NCBI GenBank assembly: GCA_028293775.1
Contig: JAQGOD010000250.1
Location: 1-6,717 of the forward strand
Source: Gammaproteobacteria bacterium
GTDB taxonomy: Bacteria; Pseudomonadota; Gammaproteobacteria; Steroidobacterales; Steroidobacteraceae
Direction of reading: 5' to 3'
DNA length: 6,717 nucleotides
The translations under genes were made by a program, and so were the position numbers. The notes under the pieces were generated by a model. The model had not been told where the DNA came from and made no database searches. It was given only the letters and a program-made list of their open reading frames with translations. Positions 1 to 5,329 of this stretch are shown one piece after another. Position 1 is the stretch's first letter. Every line of letters starts with the position of its first letter.

Positions 1-617
1 TGCCACGCGACGCACGCGCCTACGATCAGTGCGACGGCCAGGTAGGAAGCGACCACCATATGCTTCATTCTAAAGGGAAAGGACGGATTGAAGATGACTT
101 GGAACCAATGCACGGGAACGATCCGTCCATCGTGGATTTCGTAGCCTTGTGGCGTCTGCATGAAACTGTTCGAGGCCACAATCCAGCTGGCCGAGACCAA
201 GGTTCCGACCGAGACCAGGATGGTCGCCACGAAGTGCAGGGCAGGGCCGACCTTGTTCCAGCCGAACAGCATGACGCCGAGGAAGCCTGCTTCGAGAAAG
301 AACGCGGTGAGCACTTCGTAGCTCAACAGGGGACCGGTGACGCCCCCCGCGAAGTGCGAGAAGTAACTCCAGTTGGTGCCGAATTCGTAGGCCATGACCA
401 GGCCGGAGACAACGCCCATGCCGAAGTTCAGCGCAAAAATCTTTATCCAGAAATGATGTAAATCTCGATAGACCTCATCGCGTTTCCACAGCCACAATCC
501 TTCCAGCACGACCAGATAGCTGGCGAGCCCAATGGTGATCGACGGAAAGATGATGTGAAAAGATATGGTGAAGGCGAACTGTATTCGCGACAGGTCGAGA
601 GCGCTCAAACTCATCAT
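1..617 (-). CDS. cioA: Cytochrome bd-type (cyanide-insensitive) quinol oxidase subunit I, N-terminal part
   Basis: This is the heme-bearing subunit of a cytoplasmic-membrane terminal oxidase that takes electrons from quinol and reduces O2 to water without pumping protons. Conceptual translation of the minus strand gives 205 residues before the window edge, so the C-terminus, including the Q-loop, is missing. Visible family residues are His21 (the heme ligand equivalent to E. coli CydA His19), Glu101 and Glu109 in YEVLTAFFLEAGF (equivalent to Glu99 and Glu107), and His186 in MKHMVVASY. About five hydrophobic helices are seen, near residues 14-38, 56-78, 95-118, 126-150 and 187-205. The motif FTISFHIIFPSITIGLASY and the block MQTPQGYEI resemble CioA more than CydA of bd-I, but the Q-loop that would settle this lies outside. 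Two adjacent ATGs (617 and 614) follow an AGAGGGG Shine-Dalgarno about 7-10 nt upstream. Subunit II would be expected further left. Confidence 0.95.
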   Translation of the reverse strand, partial: MMSLSALDLSRIQFAFTISFHIIFPSITIGLASYLVVLEGLWLWKRDEVYRDLHHFWIKIFALNFGMGVVSGLVMAYEFGTNWSYFSHFAGGVTGPLLSYEVLTAFFLEAGFLGVMLFGWNKVGPALHFVATILVSVGTLVSASWIVASNSFMQTPQGYEIHDGRIVPVHWFQVIFNPSFPFRMKHMVVASYLAVALIVGACVAW

Positions 618-747
618 AATTCGGCCCCTCTAAGAAATCGCTTCCGCTGCGCGCCGAGGAACGCTGTCGGGCACTCCTGCCAAGTCCCTTGTCGACGATA
701 CACCGGCACCCGAGCGTCGTACATGCCGTTGACGTATCAGTCGACCG

Positions 748-765
748 CGCTCATTTCAATGAACG
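748..765. repeat. Imperfect dyad upstream of cioA
   Basis: The arms are CG-C-TCATT and AATGA-A-CG around a central TC. There are seven matching base pairs with a single mismatch at 750/763. It lies about 130 bp upstream of the cioA start and overlaps the best TTGAAA hexamer on the minus strand, so it could be an operator. It does not match the FNR/Anr consensus TTGAT-N4-ATCAA that regulates many bd oxidases. The function is unknown. Confidence 0.3.
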
Positions 766-894
766 GCTGAAGGAAAGGTTCCAACACCACGCAAGCGGAA
801 TATATGCAGTCGACAGGTGAAAAACGATTACGCTAGGCCGCAAAGGCCGGGTGTTTCGGTAAAATTGCGAGGTTCGGCAAAGTTGCCACATTTG

Positions 895-908
895 GGCCGA
901 AATCGGCC
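895..908 (-). repeat. Small hairpin just downstream of tRNA-Glu
   Basis: GGCCG-ATTT-CGGCC forms a 5-bp GC stem with a 4-nt loop, starting 6 nt beyond the CCA end of the tRNA on the minus strand. No run of T follows it, so it is a weak candidate terminator or a 3' processing or stability element for the tRNA precursor rather than a standard intrinsic terminator. Confidence 0.3.
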
Positions 909-913
909 TGGTG

Positions 914-989
914 TGGCGCTCCCTGGGGGATTCGAACCCCCGTTCCAGCCGTGAGAGGGCCGTGTCCTGGGCCTCTAGACGAAGGGAGC
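914..989 (-). tRNA. tRNA-Glu (anticodon CUC)
   Basis: The minus strand folds into a complete 76-nt cloverleaf that closely resembles E. coli tRNA-Glu. The acceptor stem is GCTCCCT/AGGGAGC, the discriminator is G, and CCA is encoded (914-916). The T arm is GGGGG-TTCGAAT-CCCCC. The anticodon stem is CGGCC/GGCTG with one G-U pair, and its loop CTCTCAC (951-957) places anticodon CTC at 953-955. It reads GAG codons. High-GC genomes often carry this CUC isoacceptor beside the essential UUC form, which would have to be elsewhere in the genome. The gene is preceded by a good sigma70 promoter at 1032-1059. Confidence 0.97.
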
Positions 990-1010
990 GGACTTGCGGA
1001 TCTTTGGGCA

Positions 1011-1039
1011 TTGGTACCCAAGAGGGCTGCTAGTATACG
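1011..1039 (+). promoter_or_regulatory. Candidate pcnB promoter
   Basis: TTGGTA (1011-1016), a 17-nt spacer and TATACG (1034-1039) give a reasonable sigma70 match, 4 of 6 at each box with ideal spacing. Transcription would begin near 1046, leaving a leader of about 29 nt before the pcnB start. Its -10 box overlaps the -10 box of the tRNA-Glu promoter on the other strand through the palindrome GTATAC (1033-1038). It is supported only by sequence matching. Confidence 0.45.
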
Positions 1040-1059
1040 GCCCAATTTTTTAGACTCAA
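1032..1059 (-). promoter_or_regulatory. tRNA-Glu promoter
   Basis: On the minus strand TTGAGT (1054-1059), a 16-nt spacer and TATACT (1032-1037) form a good sigma70 promoter, with the -10 matching 5 of 6 consensus bases. Transcription would start near 1025, about 36 nt upstream of the tRNA. The bases just after the -10 are GC-rich (AGCAGCCC). Such a discriminator is typical of stable-RNA promoters under ppGpp (stringent) control, so the same regulation is inferred here. Confidence 0.65.
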
Positions 1060-1074
1060 GCGGGACCCCTCTTT

Positions 1075-2499
1075 TTGAACTCAACGACCCCATTCTCTGC
1101 CTTGGTCATTCCTCGATCCGAGCACTCGATATCCCGTGCCGCAATCTCGCCGAACGCCTTGAAGGTGCTCTATCGTCTCAAAGAAGCGGGGTACCAGGGA
1201 TTCCTGGTGGGCGGAGCAGTGCGCGACTTATTGTTGGGACTGCGACCCAAGGATTTCGACGTGGCGACCAACGCGCTGCCCGAGGAGGTGCGCCGGCTGT
1301 TTCGCAATTGCCGGCTGATCGGGCGGCGTTTTCGCTTGGCTCACGTATTTTTCGGCAGTGAAATCATTGAGGTTGCGACCTTCCGGGCCGCTGCCGCGCC
1401 GGAGCGTGAGGATGCGGAAGATGCAGACCTCGATGCGGAGGCGGCACCGGAGGACTCGAGCCTCGAGCCAATAACGCCGGAGTTCTCGCCGCCGAGTGAT
1501 TCCGAGCATCGAGCCTTCGATCCGCGAGGCCGGATTCTTCGCGACAACATCTACGGCACCATCGAAGAGGATGTGTGGCGGCGCGATTTCGCCGCCAACG
1601 GGCTGTACTACAACATCGAGGATTTCTCGATTTGGGATTTCGTCGATGGGATGAGCGATATCAAGGCGCGGCGCTTGAAATTGATCGGCGATCCGGAAAC
1701 CCGCTATCGCGAAGACCCGGTGCGCATGCTGCGAGCCGTGCGATTTGCCGCGAAGCTCGATTTCTCGATCGAGCCTAATACCGAGCAGCCGCTCAAGCAG
1801 CTCGCATATCTCCTGGACGGCGTGCCTCCTGCGCGGCTTTTCGATGAGGTACTGAAGCTGTTTCTCTCCGGCTTCGGCGCAAAATCCTACCGGTTGCTCA
1901 CGCAATATGGGCTGTTCGAGCATTTGTTTCCCCAGTCCGCCGCGGCCTTTGCCTTGCCGCCCTACGCTTATGCGGGGGAAATGCTGGAGCTGGGTCTTGC
2001 AAACACCGATGCGCGGATTGCGGCGGACAAACCGGTCACACCCACGTTCTTGTTTGCGGTGCTCCTGTGGAGCGCGGTGCTGCGTGAACTCAATGAGAGG
2101 CAGGCAGGCCCGTCGCCCGACCTCGCGCTGCTCATGCAGGCTTGCGACACGGTGCTGCGCACGCAGCAGTCGCGTGTAGCCATTCCGAGGCGCTTCGCCA
2201 ACCCGATGCGCGAGCTGCTGATGTTGCAGCCCCGGTTCGCCCGACGCAGCGGCGTGAAATCCTTGAGCCTGCTGCAGCATCCGCGTTTTCGTGCCGCCTA
2301 CGATTTCCTGTTGTTGCGCGCGCAAGTGGGCGCGGCTGATCCGGAACTGGCGAAGTGGTGGACCGACATTCAAGTGCTGCCGCAAGAGGAAAGGGTGGCG
2401 CTGGTACAGGCGCGGCCCCCCGAGCCGGTTGCCGAAGGTGCTGCAGCTCCTGGCCGTCGACGACGCCGACGGCGACGCGGCGGAGCGGCTCGCAGTTAG
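1075..2499 (+). CDS. pcnB: Poly(A) polymerase I
   Basis: PcnB adds 3' poly(A) tails to RNAs in the cytoplasm, which promotes their decay. The 474-residue product aligns by eye along the whole E. coli protein. The nucleotidyltransferase head holds LVGGAVRD (44-51), the metal-binding pair Asp60/Asp62 in KDFDVAT, the poly(A)-polymerase signature LIGRRFRLAHV (81-91) that separates it from CCA-adding enzymes, and the third acid Asp171 in RRDF. ETRYREDPVRMLRAVRFAAK (208-227) marks the neck. Residues 105-148 are an acidic, Ala/Glu/Pro-rich insert longer than the E. coli loop. The tail has eight consecutive arginines (461-468), matching the basic RNA-binding tail of the family. Translation appears to start at TTG 1075: an in-frame TAG at 1051 and the lack of any in-frame ATG before the conserved VIPRSEHSISR leave little choice. 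A weak GGGA lies 9 nt upstream. It leads the pcnB-folK-kinase operon. Confidence 0.96.
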   Translation: MNSTTPFSALVIPRSEHSISRAAISPNALKVLYRLKEAGYQGFLVGGAVRDLLLGLRPKDFDVATNALPEEVRRLFRNCRLIGRRFRLAHVFFGSEIIEVATFRAAAAPEREDAEDADLDAEAAPEDSSLEPITPEFSPPSDSEHRAFDPRGRILRDNIYGTIEEDVWRRDFAANGLYYNIEDFSIWDFVDGMSDIKARRLKLIGDPETRYREDPVRMLRAVRFAAKLDFSIEPNTEQPLKQLAYLLDGVPPARLFDEVLKLFLSGFGAKSYRLLTQYGLFEHLFPQSAAAFALPPYAYAGEMLELGLANTDARIAADKPVTPTFLFAVLLWSAVLRELNERQAGPSPDLALLMQACDTVLRTQQSRVAIPRRFANPMRELLMLQPRFARRSGVKSLSLLQHPRFRAAYDFLLLRAQVGAADPELAKWWTDIQVLPQEERVALVQARPPEPVAEGAAAPGRRRRRRRRGGAARS

Positions 2500-2501
2500 C
2501 G

Positions 2502-2993
2502 ATGAGGTCGCTGTGGCGCCCTGCGTATGTGGCGATAGGCAGCAATTTAGATTCTCCGCGCGAGCGCGTGCTCGAGGCCATGGAGCGGATGAGCACATTG
2601 AACGCGACGCGCACGGTGCTGCGCTCGCGGCTGTACCTGACGCGGCCGATGGGGCCGCAGGACCAACCAAACTTCGTCAATGCCGCCGTCGCGTTGCTCA
2701 CCCAACTGGCTCCTCAGGAATTGTTGAGCGGATTGCTGGACATTGAACGCAGTATGGGACGCGATCGTCAGCAACGCTGGGGGCCGCGCATCATCGATTT
2801 GGATCTTCTGTGGATGATCGATTCGCCGGTGAGCGAGCCCGGATTGACGGTACCGCACCCCGGAGTGTCGACGCGCAACTTCGTCCTGTATCCTTTGGCG
2901 GATATCGCCCCGACGATCAAGATCCCCAAGGTAGGCAACGTGCTCGATCTCAAACGGGACGCGGGCGGCGATGGAATATCTGTCCTGGAGTAG
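2502..2993 (+). CDS. folK: 2-amino-4-hydroxy-6-hydroxymethyldihydropteridine pyrophosphokinase (HPPK)
   Basis: FolK transfers pyrophosphate from ATP to 6-hydroxymethyl-7,8-dihydropterin in folate synthesis, in the cytoplasm. The 163-residue product is close to the 159 of E. coli. Family marks are YVAIGSNL near the N-terminus (9-16), RPMGPQDQPNFVNAAVAL (48-65), and the HPPK signature RWGPRIIDLDLL (92-103), in which Asp99 and Asp101 are the Mg-binding pair. LTVPHPGVSTRNFVLYPL (115-132) also fits. ATG 2502 is chosen because the frame upstream overlaps pcnB and has no family similarity. Only two bases separate it from the pcnB stop and there is no well-placed Shine-Dalgarno (a GGAG lies 16 nt upstream), so translation is probably coupled to that of pcnB. 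Confidence 0.96.
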   Translation: MRSLWRPAYVAIGSNLDSPRERVLEAMERMSTLNATRTVLRSRLYLTRPMGPQDQPNFVNAAVALLTQLAPQELLSGLLDIERSMGRDRQQRWGPRIIDLDLLWMIDSPVSEPGLTVPHPGVSTRNFVLYPLADIAPTIKIPKVGNVLDLKRDAGGDGISVLE

Positions 2994-3001
2994 AGCTTTA
3001 A

Positions 3002-3664
3002 ATGCCAGTTGCAGCACCGCATCGATTCATTGTCGTGGAAGGGCCGATAGGCGTAGGCAAGACCAGTTTAGCGCGCCGCTTGAGCCAGTCGTTGGCCGGC
3101 CAGCTCGTTCTGGAGCAGGCCGATCAGAATCCTTTCCTCGAGCGTTTTTACAAGAATCCGCGCGCGGCGGCGTTTCAGACGCAATTGTTCTTTTTGTTTC
3201 AGCGCGCGCGCCAGTTGGAAGACGTTCGCCAGGAGGACATGTTCGGCGCGGTACGCATCGCTGACTATCTATTGGAGAAGGATCGCCTGTTCGCCCGTGT
3301 CACTTTGGACGATGCCGAATACGCGCTGTACGAACGCGTCTATGAGCGCGTGGTCGTGGACGCACCGAAGCCGGATCTCGTGGTTTACCTGCAAGCACCG
3401 GTCGACGTGCTGGTGGACCGAATCGCCAAACGCGGTATCCGCTACGAACAACTTATCGAGCGCGCCTATCTTGACAAGCTGACTCAGGCCTATGCGCGGT
3501 TCTTCCATAGTTACGATGCCGCACCTTTGCTGATCGTCAACTCGGCCGCCATCGATCCTGTGAACAGCGACAGCGACTACGCGCAGTTGTTTGCCGAGAT
3601 CACCAAAGCCCGCCGCGGCCGGCACTTCTTCAATCCGGCCGGGAGCAGCTTGCTGCCGGGTTAG
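3002..3664 (+). CDS. Deoxynucleoside kinase (deoxyadenosine/deoxyguanosine kinase family)
   Basis: This 220-residue protein is a P-loop kinase of the dNK family, which phosphorylates deoxynucleosides to monophosphates in nucleotide salvage. The P-loop is EGPIGVGKTS (13-22). Glu38 in LEQADQNPFLERFY sits where the catalytic acid of the family is expected. RIADYLLEKDRLFARVTL (85-102) and the lid region KRGIRYEQLIERAYLDKLTQ (143-162) are typical. The substrate (dA, dG or broader) cannot be told from sequence. ATG 3002 is preceded by GGAG (2987-2990), which overlaps the end of folK and is spaced 11 nt from the start; the gap to folK is 8 nt, so the genes are co-transcribed. Such kinases often lie beside folK in proteobacteria, commonly followed by panBC; here the operon ends instead. 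The stop TAG (3662-3664) overlaps the stop of queG on the opposite strand. A small hairpin, GCAG-CTTG-CTGC (3645-3656), lies just before it. Confidence 0.9.
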   Translation: MPVAAPHRFIVVEGPIGVGKTSLARRLSQSLAGQLVLEQADQNPFLERFYKNPRAAAFQTQLFFLFQRARQLEDVRQEDMFGAVRIADYLLEKDRLFARVTLDDAEYALYERVYERVVVDAPKPDLVVYLQAPVDVLVDRIAKRGIRYEQLIERAYLDKLTQAYARFFHSYDAAPLLIVNSAAIDPVNSDSDYAQLFAEITKARRGRHFFNPAGSSLLPG

Positions 3665-4791
3665 GAAACAAGCTGGACAGGTTGGTGCTGGGCCAATGCC
3701 CACTGCACGTGCTCGCGAACGACGGCCGACGGATGCCGTACGCGGCTCTCGAGCGCCGCGATCAATTCCGCTGACGTGGGCGAGTTGCCGAGCGCAATCG
3801 CGACATTGCGCAGCCAGCGTTCATAGCCTATGCGGCGGATGGCGCTGCCGAGGGTTTTTTCCAAGAAATCCGCCTCGCTCCAAGCAAATAAATCGATGAG
3901 CTGCGAATGATCCAGTCCGTGGCGAACGGCAAAATCCTTTTCCGCCGTGGGATGCGCGAATTTGTTCCAGGGACAGACCAGTTGGCAATCATCACATCCA
4001 TAGATTCGGTTGCCGATCGCGCGTCGAAATTCCACGGGAATGCTGCCGGCGAGCTCGATCGTCAGATAGGAAATGCAGCGCCGGGCATCGAGGCGATAGG
4101 GCGCCACAATGGCCCCCGTCGGGCACGCAGGCATGCACGCACTGCACGAGCCGCAATGCGCGGTGCTCGGTTCGTCAGCGGGCAACTGAAGATCCAGGTA
4201 AATCTCGCCGAGAAAAAAATAGGATCCCGCGTCGCGATTAATCAGGTTCGTATGTTTGCCTAACCAGCCCAAACCGGCGTTTCGCGCCAAGGCTTTCTCC
4301 AAGACCGGCGCGCTGTCGCTGAATACGCGATGACCAAAGGGGCCCACCGATGCTTGGATGCGGTCGCAGAGTATCTGCAGACGCGAGCGCAGCACCTTGT
4401 GATAATCGCGTCCCAGGGCATAGCGGGATACGTAAGCGAGGTTGCCGTCGGCCAACGTGCCTGCGGCATCGGCTGCCTCTTCGGGCCAGTAGTCCATACG
4501 CACGCTGATGCAGCTGACGGTGCCTGGTATCAGGTCCGCGGGCCGGCTGCGCTTCACGCCATGGCGCGACATATAGCCCATCTCGCCGTTGAACCCGGAT
4601 CGCAGCCAGTCGAGGAAAAAGGCTTCGTCGGACGGCAGGTCGATCCTCGCCACACCGACGCCGGTGAACCCAAGCTCCAGCGCCCACGCTTTCAAGGAGG
4701 CTGCGAGCGCCGCGGAATCCAAGGGAGCGACCAACCGTTCGGCGGCGACTGCTTCGGGGGCAGGAGGTGGGGATGGGCTCATGGGCCTCAT
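3661..4791 (-). CDS. queG: Epoxyqueuosine reductase
   Basis: QueG is a cobalamin- and iron-sulfur-dependent cytoplasmic enzyme that reduces epoxyqueuosine to queuosine at the wobble base of tRNAs for Asn, Asp, His and Tyr. The 376-residue product has the family pattern. GRDYHKVLR (127-135) contains Asp129, likely the proton-donating acid. NAGLGWLGKHTNLIN (171-185) follows. The two [4Fe-4S] sites use Cys213, 216, 219 and 223 (CGSCSACMPACPTGAI) with Cys239 and Cys266, 269 and 273 (YGCDDCQLVCPWN). The C-terminal region from about 322 is HEAT-like (RWLRNVAIALGN). The first ~24 residues are Pro/Ala-rich and unlike the family, so ATG 4782 (three residues shorter) is equally possible and fits better if the TATTAT box at 4792-4797 is the promoter. 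Neither start has a well-spaced Shine-Dalgarno. It is convergent with the kinase gene and divergent from tsaE. Confidence 0.96.
   Translation of the reverse strand: MRPMSPSPPPAPEAVAAERLVAPLDSAALAASLKAWALELGFTGVGVARIDLPSDEAFFLDWLRSGFNGEMGYMSRHGVKRSRPADLIPGTVSCISVRMDYWPEEAADAAGTLADGNLAYVSRYALGRDYHKVLRSRLQILCDRIQASVGPFGHRVFSDSAPVLEKALARNAGLGWLGKHTNLINRDAGSYFFLGEIYLDLQLPADEPSTAHCGSCSACMPACPTGAIVAPYRLDARRCISYLTIELAGSIPVEFRRAIGNRIYGCDDCQLVCPWNKFAHPTAEKDFAVRHGLDHSQLIDLFAWSEADFLEKTLGSAIRRIGYERWLRNVAIALGNSPTSAELIAALESRVRHPSAVVREHVQWALAQHQPVQLVS
4762..4775 (+). promoter_or_regulatory. Strong Shine-Dalgarno-like site and ATG inside the queG 5' end
   Basis: AGGAGG (4762-4767) lies 5 nt before an ATG (4773) that is in frame with tsaE. 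Used as the start, it would add ten residues to TsaE and make it overlap queG head to head. The added residues (GSWASYNKP and so on) resemble nothing at the N-terminus of the family, and the plus-strand TATAAT at 4791 would lie downstream of it. It may therefore be an accident of the proline-rich queG codons on the other strand. I leave it as an alternative start. Confidence 0.3.
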
Positions 4792-4797
4792 ATAATA
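4791..4797. promoter_or_regulatory. Symmetric -10 element between queG and tsaE
   Basis: TATAATA reads as a perfect TATAAT on the plus strand (4791-4796) and as TATTAT on the minus strand (4792-4797). It sits in the only AT-rich spot between the divergent starts. No good -35 is found at 16-18 nt on either side. If used, plus-strand transcription would start near 4803, which is the A of a tsaE ATG, and minus-strand transcription near 4785, about 3 nt before the queG ATG at 4782. Both messages would then be leaderless or nearly so. Confidence 0.4.
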
Positions 4798-4802
4798 AAC
4801 CG

Positions 4803-5312
4803 ATGCCCACCGCCCCCATGGATTTTGACCTGCCGGACAGCGCCGCCACCGAACGCTTGGGCGCGGCGTTGGCGCGATCCTTCGCGGACAACGCCGGTGC
4901 CGTCGTTTACCTACGCGGCGAACTCGGGAGCGGCAAGACCACTTGCGCGCGCAGCCTCCTGCAAGCTCTGGGCGTCACAGCGCGGGTGCGCAGCCCAACC
5001 TACACCCTGGTCGATACCTATGGCGTTGGGAGACTCAATTGCGCGCACGTCGACCTGTATCGCCTGGGCTCGGCCGCCGAGGTCGAGGAACTGGGGTTGC
5101 GCGATATGACGGGGCCCGGCTTCCTCCTATTGATCGAATGGCCGGAAAAGGGCGGCGCGGCAGTGCCCCCCGCTGATTTGGAGTTGCTGCTGCGTTATGC
5201 CGGTGAGGCGCGCTTAGCTTCGCTGCACGCCGCGAGCGAAGTAGGTGAGCGCTGGCTGAGGAAGATGGGACTTGACACTAGCTTAGTCCCCTATGTCTCT
5301 AATATAACTTGA
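4803..5312 (+). CDS. tsaE: tRNA threonylcarbamoyladenosine biosynthesis ATPase TsaE
   Basis: TsaE is the ATPase that works with TsaB, TsaC and TsaD to form N6-threonylcarbamoyladenosine (t6A) at position 37 of ANN-decoding tRNAs. From ATG 4803 it has 169 residues. Walker A is GELGSGKTT (39-47), followed by VRSPTYTLV (62-70), HVDLYRL (82-88) and LLIEWPEKG (109-117). All are diagnostic of the family. Three in-frame ATGs compete: 4773 (strong Shine-Dalgarno), 4803 (at the predicted +1 of TATAAT) and 4818, where MDFDLPDSAATERLG matches the usual family start best. The C-terminal ~14 residues (GLDTSLVPYVSNIT) extend past the usual end, and their DNA is AT-rich with inverted repeats, unlike the rest of the gene. 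It is followed by the amidase gene 32 nt later, as in other gammaproteobacteria. Confidence 0.95.
   Translation: MPTAPMDFDLPDSAATERLGAALARSFADNAGAVVYLRGELGSGKTTCARSLLQALGVTARVRSPTYTLVDTYGVGRLNCAHVDLYRLGSAAEVEELGLRDMTGPGFLLLIEWPEKGGAAVPPADLELLLRYAGEARLASLHAASEVGERWLRKMGLDTSLVPYVSNIT
5267..5290 (+). repeat. Inverted repeat 1 at the tsaE end
   Basis: GGGACT (5267-5272) and AGTCCC (5285-5290) form a perfect 6-bp stem around a 12-nt loop, inside the last codons of tsaE. A consensus -35 hexamer TTGACA (5272-5277) lies within it, but no -10 is found at normal spacing (14 nt to TATGTC, 25 nt to TATAAC). Confidence 0.45.
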
Positions 5313-5322
5313 AAAAGAGACA
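5294..5322 (+). repeat. Inverted repeat 2 spanning the tsaE stop
   Basis: TGTCTCT (5294-5300) and AGAGACA (5316-5322) form a perfect 7-bp stem with a 15-nt AT-rich loop holding the tsaE stop codon (5310-5312). TATAAC (5303-5308) in the loop is a possible -10 for the amidase gene. No T-run follows on either strand, so it does not look like an intrinsic terminator. Confidence 0.45.
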
Positions 5323-5329
5323 GAATCAG

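Larger units (their letters stand above)
618..913. other. Gene-free region between cioA and tRNA-Glu
   Basis: I find no convincing gene in these roughly 296 bases; open frames here are short and resemble no family I know. It must hold the cioA promoter on the minus strand, but no strong sigma70 pair is evident. The best pieces are a TATATT near 800-806 on the minus strand without a good -35, and TTGAAA near 754-759 with only a poor -10. The stretch contains three GTCGAC sites (691-696, 740-745, 809-814) and a dyad at 748-765. Immediately 3' of the tRNA on the minus strand are small inverted repeats (895-908, and GGCAA/TTGCC at 876-887) that lack a T-run, so a normal intrinsic terminator is not seen. 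Confidence 0.6.

Noticed and set aside
60..461. 133-codon plus-strand frame at the left edge
   Set aside because: It is the shadow of the cioA coding strand, which gives a clean transmembrane protein with conserved heme ligands.
618..913. Remnant of an integrated element next to the tRNA
   Set aside because: No integrase, no direct repeat of the tRNA 3' end, and no transposase fragment could be found within the window.
751..1093. Two minus-strand frames of 86 codons around the tRNA
   Set aside because: Both run through the tRNA-Glu gene and its promoter and show no protein-like features.
1228..2670. 480-codon open frame on the minus strand opposite pcnB and folK
   Set aside because: It lies antisense to a clear PcnB with all family motifs, has low-complexity Arg/Gln/Ala-rich content and no recognisable domain. 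Long antisense frames are common in GC-rich genes.
4330..5109. 259-codon open frame on the plus strand opposite queG and running into tsaE
   Set aside because: It is antisense to the queG Fe-S and catalytic regions and out of frame with tsaE. No family resemblance is seen.
5272..5308. TTGACA (5272-5277) with TATAAC (5303-5308) as an amidase promoter
   Set aside because: The spacing is 25 nt, too long for sigma70. TATGTC at 14 nt is too short. The hexamers may be chance or part of the inverted repeats, so no promoter is called here.
5294..5322. Inverted repeat as an intrinsic terminator after tsaE
   Set aside because: The stem is AT/GC-mixed and not followed by a T-run on either strand, and the downstream genes are usually co-transcribed.
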